From Heterocephalus glaber (taxonomy: Eukaryota; Chordata; Mammalia; Rodentia; Bathyergidae): a stretch of 64,000 bases of DNA. The notes beneath the pieces were generated by a model. It was not told where the DNA came from. It saw nothing but the letters and a program-made list of their open reading frames with translations, and ran no database searches. Where the stretch lies: positions 14,451,317 through 14,515,316 of the forward strand of contig NW_004624781.1 of assembly GCF_000247695.1 (NCBI RefSeq), given 5' to 3'. Position numbers and translations under genes: made by a program. Position 1 is the stretch's first letter. Every line of letters begins with the position of its first letter. Positions 1-14,149 of this stretch are shown in pieces.

Positions 1-759
1 TTGTTATAGGGGTATGATAGAAATGTGAATATGTAGGAAAGTTTACTGCTCGAAGCTGGGAAAAACATGTGCAAACTGTTTATGATTTTATAGCATTTAT
101 ACTTAAAAGAACAAGCCCAACCATGATGATTAATGTAGTGCTTACTTTCAGGCACTACTTACTAAGTAATTAAGGTTATGAGAAACTTGATGTACTTTAG
201 AAACTAACTTCTAAGACGCTGTCAAGCTAAAGGAAATGAGCAATTTCCCAGATAAAACACAAAATAGACATCATGTTTAAATGTAACTGGGAGAATTTTA
301 TTTTGGTGGTCTTAATATTACCTCTATATTTATACTTATTTACAAGCTATATTGTTAACATTGATAGCAATTTGTTTTTTTAAATCAAAATTGTCTCCCC
401 AATTAAATTACAATCTTCCAAACACCAGGTACCATCATTCAGTTTTTAATATACTTAGAAATAATTCTCTCATTGCCCCTAGGGATCATGCAGGGTCACT
501 CACAAGAAGTTAACTGAGGAAAAGACATGACCAAAGCAGGTAAAAACATCACAGATAAAGCTACTGTCAGTCAGTAAGTACCCATTACTATGCAGATGGA
601 CCCTAATATCTCCCAACACTTGCAGCAGCATCACTATTTGGGATCCCCCCACCCCTCCATGGCTTCTCTGATTCACAGATGTTAGTCCTACCCTGAGAAA
701 AGTGACAGTATTTCAAATGGTGTCTCTGCATTGTTGCTAAAAACTGAAAATACGGCTAC

Positions 760-874
760 CTCTATAGTTTTCTTGTGTTTTATGGTTCAGGTCTGTGCTT
801 GAAGCAGCGACGGTACTAGACAGGACTGAATGATTGCCATTGAGACTAATAGAATCTTCCCGATGAGCTCCAAC
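760..874 (-). CDS. TCF12: TCF12 coding exon, linker between AD2 and bHLH
   Basis: This is a 115-nt exon with acceptor tactttag before GTTGGAGC and donor GTAGCCGT after TATAGAG. It reads [19 protein letters not shown], then [19 protein letters not shown], and leaves one base of a Gly codon to be finished by an exon beyond the low end of the window. It is the last coding exon visible; the basic region and helix-loop-helix are not present. Remembered human sequence has THREDSVSL and TVTTSS at these places, so this exon carries more changes than its neighbours. It lies 7.8 kb downstream of the previous exon. Confidence 0.95.
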
Positions 875-925
875 CTAAAGTAAAAACAACAGAAAAAGAT
901 GTCAAGACTTGTTCCTTTTCTGAGG

Positions 926-1050
926 TGTGGGGAGAATTGGGCCTTATTATATTGCCCATGCTGACCTCAAACCCTGGGCCTAGGGGATCTTCCTTATCTC
1001 AGCTTCCCAAGTAGCTAAACTACAAGTACTAATCCCTTTACCTAGGTTTG
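926..1050 (-). mobile_element. Old B1-like SINE
   Basis: The minus strand carries a degraded 7SL-like order of motifs: CCCAAG, GAGGTCAGC and a TGGGCAATA-type 3' part. It is heavily diverged. Confidence 0.65.
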
Positions 1051-2215
1051 TCTAAATCCTTTTCCAGGGTTTAACACAGAAAACAGTATCATTCACCCGA
1101 ATTTAGCAACATTTTTCTGATGCCACTTTTCTAGTTTCAAACCAAAGTGTGACTTTTAAAAAAAAGTACAATCCAAATTTTAAATTCCACAAAGGTTTTT
1201 TTATGAGAAGCCAAATGAGCTAGTACAGATAAAGTGTTTTGTATGCTATAAAGCACCATATATTAAGGTCTGTTATTGATCCCACATAAATCTAAAACCA
1301 TATTTCATATACTACCTATATACTGGTATATTAAAATATATATGACCTTTTATTTAACAAAATACTGTACATTCCAAGTACTAATAATATTTATTTAATG
1401 TTGGCATCTCCTAAACACATATAGTATCTTATTTTTTCTTTCTCTAATTGTTCTCAATATTTTTTAAAACAGTGGCAAAGGCAAAACAGTATTAAAGTAA
1501 CTTCAAACAAAAGTTTGCACTGCTAGGCAACAACTTTAATCAAATGTACTAAAGCCACATCAACCTGAAGAAGGCAAATCATGCAAACATGACCACGTAT
1601 TTAGCTGTTGCAGTATTTTCAGTAAAACTTCTTACAGATGAAGCTTTTCATTGCCTGGAATTATACATGAGAACCACTGTTTTTCAGTAAATCCTTCAAT
1701 CCTCATAAATTGTCAGTGTTGAATCCTCTTCAATAATTAATATAGCTTATCTTTTATGACTATATGAATTTTACCCTGAGAAATATAAATACATCTATGC
1801 AAATTTATTCTTTTGTTTTCTGTGAGCTAAATAAAAAGAACCAAAGCAAAGTTCTAGGCAATGCAGGCATTTGGCTGTGTAGCTGACTAGAATATATCAG
1901 TTTTTCTACCAAACTTTAAAGAAATATTTGTCTTTCATCCTTATTCTTATCTTTAATGCATTCTTTAAAAATCCATATAATACATTCCATAGCTTCTTTT
2001 GAAATTACCAGAGGATTCTCATTGCTGAGAATTACTTATGACACTGCTTGTGTGGATATCCAAGGACTATGTCCTAAAGACCACATAAACTTCATCATGG
2101 AATAGAATCATAAAAGCGGACCACAGAAATGACAGCTGACTTCCAATCCCCTTCTCACCAGTGTTAAGTTTTAGCCTTGTATTTCCCCTTCCCTCAAAGC
2201 ATCTGAAAAAAATCT

Positions 2216-2412
2216 GAAGGTTGGGCATGGTCATGCATGCCTATAATCCCAGCACTCTGGGAGGCTGAAGCAGGTGGATCGCAAATTTGAGCCCTGTGTG
2301 GGCAACTTAGACATTTAGCAGGACCATGTCTCAAAGTTAAAAAAAAAAAAAAGGTTGCAGGAAAGCTGGGGATTAGTTTAGTTTGGCCTTTGGTTTCATT
2401 TTGGTATCCCCA
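2216..2412 (+). mobile_element. B1-dID composite SINE
   Basis: A B1 monomer (GGGCATGGTCATGCATGCC, AATCCCAGCACTCTGGGAGG) runs into an A-run, then an ID-like part (GCTGGGGATTAGTTTAG). The open frame on the opposite strand at 2194-2424 is simply this element. Confidence 0.75.
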
Positions 2413-4869
2413 AAAACAATCCAAAAAACTTATCCTTTAACCAGTGAAGTGGACTAAAAACCACATTCAAGAGATAAATTCATTTAAAAAATATTTCATG
2501 AAATCCTGTCTCACAGGCAGACATCCTGGTCATGTTTGTTCTTAACACCTAAGGGTGTCTTGCTAACTATGGGCAACTCACTGATCTACACAGAAGGTCA
2601 GTTCAAAATCCATTTTATAAAAATAGATATGGGATAAACACAATATATAGCTGCAACTTTAGAATATATAGCTTGGAACCTTAGAAGCCCAGGCCCATTC
2701 TAAAGATAAAATATCATTAAGACAATTCAGACTGGCTCAGGAAAATTTTGCAGGTTAAAGGTTAAATTAAGATTTCTGTTTGTATTTATAATGGTATGGT
2801 CTTAAAACTTGTCATAATCTCTGGCAATATGTGCTAATTCTGTTCTTAGCTAGGAGTTATAACTATCATATTAAGCAATTTAAAAGGAAATAGCCTTTTA
2901 AAATTTAAATAAGTTTACTTACTATATATTATACATGTGAACAATTTTATAGTTCTGAAGGATGGTACTTTTAAACAGTAACAACTGAATTTTCACTCAA
3001 GTGAAAATGCATCTGCTAAATTCTGATTACTTTTTATTTTATTAGTATAAATTTTTTATTTCTCTGGAACTTACTAATAAAAAATATTTTACCACCTTAA
3101 TGAAAGGCTTGGAAACAGGATTATTATCTAAACAATAAATCTTAAGGATTCTGTCTTTCTCTTAAGGAAAATCATGATGATTACTTCATTTGTTTTGGAA
3201 TATAAATTCCAGCAAATATTTTTGTCTCTATGGAATATTACAAACCATGTACTTTCTCACACCAACTTACATTATTGGGTTCCAAAAGAAAATTTTAATT
3301 GGCACGCATAATACAAATGTAAACCTTTAAAAAATAGTCTGAGACTAGCAGAAAGCTTGAAATCTGGAGTTTTTCATGTTAATGAACTTAGCAGGAACTT
3401 TTTCTTTGTAACTTGATTCACCTTGCAAATGGCGTCATATATTTTCTGGAGAGTTTTACAGTTTAACTGTTTAACAATTTCACTGTTTAACCCTTACTCA
3501 CACTGGCTCCATATCCTCCCTTTTAATCTGCTGTTCTATACCCAAAGGCTCTGCCTTCAAGCACAACAGGTGTATAAACAATTCTTTGAGTCTGGAGCCT
3601 GTTGGGCCAGCCAGATAGGGTCCTGTTTAATTGTCCAGCTCGTTAGCATACAGCTGACAGGCTGCCTCAACTGAGAGGTATCAGGGAAGGCAAAGCCCTT
3701 GCCTGCTATGCTTTAAATTTCAATTATTAGGAAGAGCCTTATTTCAGAACAGAAGGCCCATCCCATTAAGTGACATCATTCTGCATACTGAACCTTCACA
3801 ATCTGTGTATGGGTTGAATTTTGTTGGAGCACCCAACAAGGGACCTGTTTGCATTTAACCCAGCCAATGGGCTTAGCACTCACAATGGAAAAATGTTAAA
3901 TCTAATTAGATGATAAATAAGAGGTCTTGTGAATTAAGGGACCAACTGAAACTACTCAGTATGAATTCTCCTGATTTTGAATCCCATTCTAGTAATTTGT
4001 TCAATTTGTACTATTCACTGGATACTAATCAATCAGTATTTTACTCTATAGGTGGATTAAAGGGTCTTTATATACTGTCTACCCTAAGGTATGTTATTTA
4101 AAAGAGGTTTTATCATAGAAACTTAGTAGTATACAACTTGTAATGTTTCCACAAATGCGTAACTCCTCTGGCTTTCAAACTTTTTAAAACAATTTTTAAT
4201 TTAAAAATGTTACCAAAATCCTTATAAAGCACTAAAATGTAGTCTCATGAAAATAAAAATTTTAGAAATTGCCAATTTAGGGAAAAAACTATGTTGTAAT
4301 AGCAAGAAAGCAGTCAACAGTAAAATGGTCTGTTCAGGTGAAACTGACATATTTTCTACAATATACAAACTCATACTCCTAAAATTAACTATTATTCAAA
4401 TGGAAAATCGATTCTGATTTTGGTAATTAACAGAAATGCTTAACTAATTCTGAATAAAATATGATATTTGCCTAACAACAAAAATCTCCAGCAATAAAAA
4501 AAGTTAAAACATCTTGATTACATTTCCTTAGAGTTTTTAATGAAATCATCAAAAGACACCGTGCATGGAATTCTACACTGTTTCTTCTTCATCAAGCTTC
4601 CATTGGTATATAAAGATTCTAATCTCAGTTGGGTTTTAAACTGAAATTATGGCTTGACTGAGGAATAAGTGAGCATTTAAGACAGAAGCACTAACATGGA
4701 GCTAAGCTCTTGTTGGGCCTTGTTATTTCAATATTTCATCCATAATCAGATGTGGATGTACAATAACTTTACACTGTTGAAACTTCTGTGTTATGCCCAG
4801 ATGAAAATGATTTCATTCATTTTCAATTTTCCACTTAATTTTTCTTCTTGTTACCAGTTCATTCCAAAG

Positions 4870-4976
4870 TTTGTTTGTTTGTTTATTTATTTATTTATTT
4901 TTGGTACCAGGGATCGATTTCGGGACCTTGTGCTTGCGAGGCAGGTGGCAGCACCACTGAGCTAAATCCCCAGCCC
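4870..4976 (-). mobile_element. ID-family SINE, tail TTTG/TTTA repeats
   Basis: In reverse it reads GGGCTGGGGATTTAGCTCAG through CGGTACC-like end, then an A-rich tail seen as GTTT/ATTT repeats. The middle has GTGGTGCTGCCACC, a variant shared with the copy at 20025. Confidence 0.88.
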
Positions 4977-5227
4977 AAAAAGTTTATTCTTAATACTAAA
5001 TAAATGGGAACAAATCTAAAACCCAATGCTGACATTACAACAGCTCCAAAAAGTCTGAGTTTGTGTTTTAAGATTATAATGACACATCAGGTCAACATAC
5101 TAGTGTTTGACATGCAGTCTTAAGTTTTACCTTTGTGTAGGCAAATATAGAGAAATCTATAAGAATATGGAATAGGAGTAGAAAATTAAGAAAACAAAAA
5201 CTAATTCCATTCAAAAATAAAAGGAAA

Positions 5228-5253
5228 GGCTGGGGATATAGTTCAGTGGCAGG
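5228..5253 (+). mobile_element. ID SINE fragment
   Basis: Only the A-box end survives (CTGGGGATATAGTTCAGTGG). Confidence 0.6.
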
Positions 5254-6675
5254 TTTCTTTTTCAGATATAATCAGCTTTCAGGGAATTTTATCTTTATGT
5301 ATACTCAGTAGCTAAAATATTCGAAAAGTCTTCTATGACAAACTTTATTTAATTCTAAACTCTGATGCTACTATAGTCAAGCATGACTTGTTCACAGAAC
5401 AGCAAACATTAAGTTTTTAATACTGACCTCTGTTAACATATATTTCTGGTGACAGTCTTCTTACTACCATGGTATAAAATTTAAGTCTCTTTCTAGAACA
5501 CTTAAAAAATACTAGACAATTATTTTATCCGTAAGACAATAAGATGAATCTCTCACAAATCAATACTAGCAGGCATAGATAACTTTAAAGGCATAATTCT
5601 GTTATAACTAAAAACAATGCAGAAGGCTGTAGTGTAGCTTGGTGGAGCCCTGTGTACAACTACACCACCACAAAAACCCAAAGCAAAGAGAGAGGTTGTT
5701 CTCAACAACGGCTATTTCCCTGACCAAGGACACTGTTTTGATCATGCAGACTTTATAATATAGGTAGTCTTGATTATTGATTTGTTTGCATTGCAAGCCG
5801 AGAGCCACTTTTGATACCAAAATCACACACCTGGCAAGAATTATGAAAGAGCTGATTCCATACAGGTGGGTATTGAGCACACGAGCAAGGAGCTTCCACC
5901 ATCACTCAAAGAACCCTGGACTGTGAGTAAGAGCCCCTAGACACCAGGGTACTCTTCAACAAAATGCCTGACTCAGTGGGAGTCACAGTGGCACAGTCCT
6001 CAACAGCATGGCCAACTCAGCCTGGAGTTAGGGTACCACCATCACCAGCAACAGGCCCACCTTCTGCTCAAAGTCACCGACTGACCATGTTCTTCACTTT
6101 GTTCTATCATTTGGTCTTTTTTTGAAATCAAGAATGACTCTCAGCTGAAAAGCTGACTTCTGAAAGATGGGAGATTAATACTGACTCACCTGACAGTGTC
6201 AATTTTGTGAACTAGTTATTTCTATTTTGACTATAAACTTGGTAGAAATATAGGCTCTCCACTGCTGGGAAGTACTAGTGAGTATGCCTAGTGGAGGCAG
6301 CAGATGATGTCTGGTAAAGTTTTAATAGGCGTGTACCTCTCACAAGGATGTAAAGATGGAAAATAGTACTATATCTTTTTTTTTTGTTGCTTAAATTCTT
6401 TTATTGGTACTATATCTTGATAGATACACTATACAACAGCTTGGGTTTATTATTTGTGGCCTTGATGATGCTCCAACTATGCCAGACCCATCCAATATCT
6501 AGACCCTTTTTCTAGACTACTTTGAGATTTTTTTTTTCCTTTTTAAAGACTATTTCTAGCAGTTCTTTGATTTTCTGAAGTAGGCAAGTAGGCAGAGACA
6601 TCTGTAGATGATACATTAGGAGCTATTTTCTTAATTAAAAGTTTCAGTCAATATCTTATGAAACAATTATTCCCT

Positions 6676-6860
6676 TGAGCTGAGTGTGGTGTTGCACACC
6701 TGTAATCCCAGTAGTTGGGAGGCTGAGGCAGGAGCATGGCAAGTTTGAGACCAGTCTAGGCAACTTAGTGAGACACTGTCTCAAGGGAAAAAGAGCTGGG
6801 AATGGAGCTTAATAGTAGCCTTGGGTTCAGTCCTTAGTATACCACCAAACCCCATCCCCC
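6676..6860 (+). mobile_element. B1-dID composite SINE
   Basis: A B1 part (GAGTGTGGTGTTGCACACC through GAGACACTGTCTC) is followed by an ID-like part (GCTGGGAATGGAGCTTAATA, GGGTTCAGTCC). Confidence 0.8.
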
Positions 6861-7420
6861 AAACCAAAAAAAACAAACTAAAATACCCAAGACTTCCTCT
6901 ACTAGTCCTTTTAAAAATGCACTAACTTTCTACAGGATTTTGGAAGACTGGATTTTGAAAAATCTCTTTTCTTAATGAAGGCACACCCAAGTTGGTATAA
7001 ACAACTTCCCCAAGACAAAAAAGTTCTATTTTATATAAACTCCACATTTAGTTGGGAGGAGACAGGTATATCAAATATTACAACAGATAAGTTGGAGTAA
7101 AAGCACTGGGCTACTAAAAGAGAAAAATTATGATTAAAAAATGAAAAATAAGAAACAAATGTTGCAGTTGAGACCACCATGGGATCCAGCACACTGATTT
7201 TTAAGTTATTCTTCTAAATAAGGATAAACAGCATGTCAGCAAATTATTAGTTTGGTATTCTAGATTCATATTTGCAAAATGTCATCCTACTGATCTTATA
7301 ATATCATTAAAATTACTTTATTAATACTACTAGTAACTACCCTTATATTTTAATGAACTTAATAATTCAGAAATATTTTCACAATTATCAGCTTATTAAA
7401 CAGCAATAAAGACTAATTTT

Positions 7421-7511
7421 GTTTTTTTTTCTTTTTTGGTACTGGGGATCTAACTCAGGTCTTTGCGCTTGCACAGCAGGTGGTGAAACCACTGAGCTAA
7501 ATCCCCGGGCT
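7421..7511 (-). mobile_element. Young ID SINE with 17-bp target-site duplication
   Basis: A full-length element in reverse lies between identical copies of CAATAAAGACTAATTTT at 7404-7420 and 7512-7528. The inner part has the TTTC / CTGTGCAAGC variant. Confidence 0.92.
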
Positions 7512-8213
7512 CAATAAAGACTAATTTTAAAGGAGTATAAATTTCAAGTTTTCCTGATTTGAAAAAACAACAAAACAACTTCTTTGTGAAGATATGCAGG
7601 AACCTGGTATCACCAGGCTGTGGAAAACACTAGTACTACAAGGCAGGCAGCCTTGTTTGATGTTTACCTAGGGGTCTCCAAAATGAATATAAATGGCTGA
7701 CTGACACTTGACTTTGGAAATCTGGAACCAATCCTATTTTACAGAACACAAGTCTTCAGCATTTGGGACACCGAATTATTTTGATGATAGGTGACTTTTA
7801 GCCCTGATCACATGGCCTATAGCTAGAAATTTGTTTAATAGAAGGCTATTTCTTGGCATGCAGTGAACCTTAAGACCCATACCATAAACACGCAAACATA
7901 TGGCATTAATTAAATATCAGGTTCAAAAAGAATTTCACTCCTTTAAAAGACAATCTGGATAGAAAATAATGTAAGACATTCAAAACAGAATTTCTGATGT
8001 GTAAGGGTTATAGAGCCCTACCCTGTCCCCACGAAATACCATGTTTTTTTCAAATATCGATTAAATTATTTTATTCTCTTGTAGGCATAATCTAAAATTG
8101 TTTCCTTACTTTGTTACTTAAATTATAGCTGTTGTTAAAAACTAACCCCCCCATTTAATTTCATTTGCAAATAGTTTAAATTTGGACTTGTACAAACTGA
8201 AGTTTCACATTTT

Positions 8214-8305
8214 TGTTTTGTTTTTGTTTTTGGTATCAGAGATTGAACTCCGGTCCTTGTGCTTGTGAGGCAGGCGGCGGAACCACTGAGCTAAATCCCA
8301 GGCCC
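8214..8305 (-). mobile_element. ID SINE with target-site duplication
   Basis: A full-length reverse copy is flanked by AGTTTCACATTTT at 8201-8213 and 8307-8319. It lies about 400 bp downstream of the 207-nt exon. Confidence 0.9.
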
Positions 8306-8710
8306 GAGTTTCACATTTTTTTCTGTGGTTGAAGGTGGATTCTAAAGCACAATAGTAATTTTCCTAGAATAGAATCCTTGAAATTCAGTCTTGTTTTACT
8401 GCACTGTTATTCAAATTTCCTGCCTACTTTTTCAAGGCACAAACTGTTGTGCCAATCTTTACACATTTGGAAAAACAAAATCCAGGTTTAAGCTAAAATG
8501 GTATCTGTACAAAGTTTCTTCTTCTACATACTCATAGCAGGATTTTATGGATCAATACTCAGCCAGTAACTCTGCCCCAGACAATAAAGGAAACTCAAAA
8601 GCCTCTCTTTATCTTCCTTTCAAAAAGAAAGACTCTTCCCCAAATATTTCATGGAAACATTTAGGGCAGCAGTCTTTAGGGGCTATTATGAGAAAGATGA
8701 GGGCTGGCTA

Positions 8711-8950
<240 letters not shown>

Positions 8951-9529
8951 TCACTGCTAATATCAGTTCAATTTATCAAGCTGTTATGTTTCTTACTTTG
9001 AAAGACTGCAAGTGAAATAGAATATCAAGCAGCTTCAAAACCAACTACCTGCACTACATATCAACAATAAAAAAAGAGGCTACCTGTAGGTTCAAGAGCA
9101 AATTACTACTTTTCATAAGACAAATTTACCAAACTACTATGAGGTTATTTTTTTTAGCTTCTACAAAAGATGAATGGTAGTATGTCAATAATAATAGTCA
9201 ATAAAAAGAATAAATTGTACTTTAATTAGAAAGATGTCAATTTGGGAAAGGGTCCTCAAATCCATCAATTTAAGTTGTAGTATTTTTTTAGGTGAATAAA
9301 GCATACCTATCTTTATTGGTAAACATATCCAGATACGCTCTTTAACAAAAGTGAAGAAATGACATTGTCTGTCTGTTGATATACACATACACATGCCCCA
9401 TACACAAACATATTAGAATTTTAAAAATCAAAAGCACATGCCAGCAGAGCTCTTTAAAAAAAATTATTCTCAACAACATAAGAGACAAAAGTCTATTCTT
9501 ACATATTGTTATGAAAACTGTAACGGTCA

Positions 9530-9709
<180 letters not shown>

Positions 9710-10609
9710 TCAAGACAGAACAGGAGGCAAAGCACAGGTTAAGATTAACTCCAACAGAGGTGAGAAAACAGCTGATGTGCATGTTGGCATAACATGTTAG
9801 TACAGTTAACGTGGAGATCTGAGAGACCTACGTGTATTAAGGTATGAGAAGGCTGGAATTTAACAGGGAAGTTATAAGGTTAGCATCTAAAGAGGACACA
9901 TTGCTTATATTTGTTTGCAAAATACATGAGACGAAAACTCCCTAAATTTAAAATGTTCTGTTAGTCACAGAAAAAGAACATTTCCATTTGCAAATTGGAA
10001 TTATTAAATGATAGCATCATTTAAGGATTCCATTAGATCATCTTTACTTTGTTTTTATTATACTTTGTAACTGTGGGTTACAAATTTAAGCATATAAAAG
10101 CAACAGTAGTTAACATTCTACCACAAATTCTTCACCCTCTGGTACCTAGAAGGTTTCTTTACTGTCTTATTTGTCTGGTAGATAATGTTTTCCTTGTATG
10201 ATTTGCACAATATTCTTAGTTATAGGAACACATAGGAAATAATATTTCCATGACAAAAATAATTGATATTCACTTCAAATTTTAAATGTAAATGTAATGA
10301 ACTATATATTTTCATATGATATAAAAAAAAAGTTTTCCCTTATACATAAACATGAAAGTATAGAAAAATTAAGCCCAAGATTTGTCAAAGAAACCAAAGT
10401 CTTATAACATTGTTTTAACACCAGCTGTTCTGACACCAGAAGCCCAATGCCCCCAAGAACAGATGGCAAAAGGCACACTCAGTGTGTTTTGTATTGTTTA
10501 GCTAAATCAGGCCATTTGTTAGCAAAGAATTTGTGTGTAAGGCTATCCCACTGTTTCTTCATTGTTACCCAAGATTTATTTAAAAAAAAAAAAAAAGAAC
10601 TTCAAATTA

Positions 10610-10738
<129 letters not shown>

Positions 10739-11326
10739 TTAAAGCCAAAAGCATCCAAAATTACCTGGGTTAATGCAGCAATCTTGACAATGCTCTGAAG
10801 GAAAAAGTCATGATAACTCATAAATTCACATGAAAATTTTTGCTCAACCTTGACATAGGTTGGTTACTTATTAACTCAAAATATTAAACAAAACCTCTTC
10901 ATTATCTATCAGTACAACAGTGTAGGAAGCTGAGAAAACAAAGGAAAATAACTATACCAACTACTTTCATGTTTACCTATTCTTTAGACCTTGTCCACAT
11001 GCAACTGTATCTTGAGAAAATGTACTTCTAATGTGCATTCTTTTTCTTCTATCTCCCTTCCCCACCATGGTTTTACAATCTTGGACAATACTATTAATTA
11101 CTATATTAATATTTATCTGTTTATACTTTAATTTGCTTAACTAGCTATTACCTTATCATTGGAAATGTTGGGTGGTGCTAGTTATGATGAATAGTGCTAT
11201 AAAATAACTTACTTTTTTTCTTCAGAAATGCATGTTTTCAAAAAAAATGCATGTTTTCAAAACAAATAGCTTTTCTCAATTAAAAGGTTATATACATATT
11301 TATGATCCTTAAAATTCACAAGAGCA

Positions 11327-11510
11327 GGGCCAGGGATTTAGCTCAGTGGTTCCACCACCTGCCTCGCAGGCGCAAGGTCCCGAGTTTGATCCCTGGTACC
11401 AAAAAAAATAATAATAATTTGGGCTGGGGATTTAGCTCAGTGGTTCCACTGCCTGCCTCGCAAGCACAAGGACCCGAGTTCGATCCCCGGTACCAAAAAA
11501 AAAAAAAAAA
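11327..11510 (+). mobile_element. Tandem dimer of ID SINEs
   Basis: Two full-length ID units in the same direction (about 11328-11400 and 11421-11494) are joined by an AATAATAATTT linker and followed by a poly-A tail. One target-site duplication, AAATTCACAAGAGCA (11312-11326 and 11511-11525), bounds the pair. Confidence 0.9.
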
Positions 11511-11787
11511 AAATTCACAAGAGCAAACTGATTTACTAAAGTGTGATATTAACTGATACAGTAACTTTAGCAGTCTGTAGACAAAGCGATTCCAGACAAC
11601 TAAAAACACACTTAGGGTCACTTAAAAACTTCCAAACATGACTTATTCTAATATACACCACTTTATTTGAAAAATATCATTATAAAAACTTTTGTTAAAT
11701 GTGTTTTTTTTTGATGTTAGGAAAGTAGAAATTAAATAAAAAGTAATGAAGATAGAAAAAGAAAGGATATGAGTTTATGAAAGAATG

Positions 11788-11855
11788 AGGCTGGGAGTGC
11801 AGCTAGGTGCTTAGGATGCACAAGGGCATCGGTTTGCATCTCAACACCAAAAATA
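11788..11855 (+). mobile_element. Old ID SINE
   Basis: Diverged copy: GGCTGGGAGTGCAGCTAGG, then TTTGCATCTCAACACCAAAA. Confidence 0.65.
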
Positions 11856-13115
11856 AATGAGCAAACAAACAGAGTGAATGAACTGGTAAATAAGTAAACA
11901 GGAAATAGCCATAAGGGAAAAAAATTCCTCCATATGTTGGGTGGAATGCAATGTTTTAATGGGTCTTGCCAAAATAGTTTTAAAGAGAAAAAAAAAACCC
12001 TCAAAAAATTCTCAAAACAATTTATCAAAAATCTTCACTGTTTCAGGACTGTTCATCTAAAATTAAGTTATTCACAGAAAAGAATAAAGACCATTCAACA
12101 AACTGTATATGTATTGCTATTCATGAAAGCTTCTGTGACAGCCTCAATTATGTTGGAGATCTGAAGCTGATGGTGAAGGTTTACTTAATTTGTTTTCTGT
12201 TTTGCTAAGTGAAGTTTAAATGTTGGTACAGGTTCAGTTGTTATATTTAAGAAAAGATAATGTAAAATTACAACTTGTTATCTCAAAACAAATGAAGTAA
12301 ATTGGAACATATTTATTTTAGCTACCACTCAATTGTCACTTAATTACTGAACAACCTGATCATTGAACAACCCACCACTCATACATTTTTTCAAGTTGAT
12401 AAGCTGCTTACACAGATTTGTAATATTTTGATTAGATTTCACAAGTGCTACTGTATACTGCTGTGATTATACCAATACATTTTCAATACTAAATATATAT
12501 ATTATGTGCTTTTGCTTTTTTTTTTTAAACCGAAAAATTACTTTGAGGACCATTAAAGGCTTCACGTTAGACAGACACATGTAATCATAAATCAACCACA
12601 CAAATTTTGGATGATCTCCTATTGTTCACTGAAATGAACTTGTGGGCTGATTTTATAATGAACAGATAAAATTCAGCAAGCAGGAAAATTTATTAACTGA
12701 CTATATGAAGAATTTATACAAAAACAATCAGGTAACTAACACTTTACCATGATTTCAGTACACAGTGCTTACTAAACAGTGATCCAAAACAATGAATTTT
12801 AGGTGGATAATCATACTCTTCTTTGAAGATGCTAAATTACTGAAAAATACCTTTCCTTAATATTTACAGTGTATTGTAATAATTTCCATTCTTCTTCCAA
12901 CTTCCCTTGGAGTGCTCTCTCTGTCTGTGATAGGAGCCTGATCATCAAGTTAACTTGGTTTTACTCGTGAACAGTTTAGAATCATCAGCATTTGTATAGA
13001 CACTGTACAAAACAGTCAGTTTCTGTGGTTCTTCAGTAGCTTAGTGCTGAAAAATCAGGTATATGCACTAAGTTACTCAGGTAACAAATCAGCTCCACTC
13101 ATCATTTCTCTCCCT

Positions 13116-13187
13116 TTACTTGGTGCTGGGGATTTTACCCAGGGGTTTGTACAAGGCTAGGCAGGCACTCTACCACTCCAGCTCTAC
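13116..13187 (-). mobile_element. Old ID SINE
   Basis: Reverse copy with GGTGCTGGGGATTTTACCC and CACTCTACCACTCCAGCTC at the A-box end. Confidence 0.7.
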
Positions 13188-13690
13188 AGTCATAATTTTT
13201 TATGGTAACATGAAGAAACTATGTGAAGGTCTATTTCCAAAATATGATTCATTCAACTGGAAAAAACAGATATACACTTGAAACTATCTTGTTTTCATTC
13301 TTCTAGATTGGGCTCCCTATGGTTGCATGTTTGGTTGAAGAAAACTAACACGGTCAAATCAGTGATGAGGTATCTGCTTGAACTTGAAATATTTCCAAGT
13401 TATACTTACTTAATTTTATTTTTAAAGCTGTATTTATTTCACAGACAAAGTTCTTGTTACTCCTCCCAGTCATTTCAAAATTTCATTTTACTGGACACAA
13501 AGGGGCTGACAACTGGATGGCCAGATAAGAGAGACCTTAGCAGAGGTTAACATCATGGACGGTAAAGCTCAAAGAAGGGCATAGAATTTTAGTGCATACA
13601 AGTACCTAGTGGATCAATAATTTGGGTAACCTGTACTATCAATTTTGTGAGCTCAGATATAAAATAAGGACACACTTTGTCTTTTAAAAT

Positions 13691-13805
13691 CTGCCTCACA
13701 AAGTGGATCTTGTTACGTAGCCTAGGCTGGTCTCAAACCCTCCGTGATCCCCCTTTCTCAGCTTCCTGAGTGCTGGTATTACAGGTGTACCCTACTATGT
13801 TCTGC
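13691..13805 (-). mobile_element. B1 SINE
   Basis: Reverse B1: GTAGCCTAGGCTGGTCTCAA, then CTCAGCTTCCTGAGTGCTGG, then ACAGGTGTACCC. No internal duplication is seen. Confidence 0.8.
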
Positions 13806-14149
13806 TACAAAGTTGATCTTAACAGATATGAAGGCACTCACTTGATAAGCCTAAAGGTCTTTTAAATCATGGGACATTACTGTTATTTCTTTCTAATGGT
13901 GCGTTTTTCATGCAATAAACAAAGAAGAAAAAAAAAGTATTCCAAAACCTTTGCAATCTTAAGACTACTGATGACTCATTAGCTACAGATGCAAATTTTG
14001 AGGGTGGGAGTAAGATTCAAATTCTGAACACAGACCATAATATTAGCATGTGTCTGACATTAGACAGACCTGTAGCTTCATCTCTTTATAAAATTAGTAT
14101 GTGAAAATTGGGTATTAACATGCAGAAGATTGAGTCCAAACCCAGCTCT

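Noticed and set aside
1..759. Search for the next TCF12 exon (toward the bHLH)
   Set aside because: No sequence coding for the expected continuation was found; it must lie beyond the low end of the window.
5228..5253. Possible short RNA gene with a pol III A box
   Set aside because: There is no B box or terminator; it is a truncated ID fragment.
11338..11494. tRNA-like A box and B box (TAGCTCAGTGG, GAGTTCGATCC)
   Set aside because: These belong to ID SINEs with A-rich tails and target-site duplications, not functional tRNA genes.
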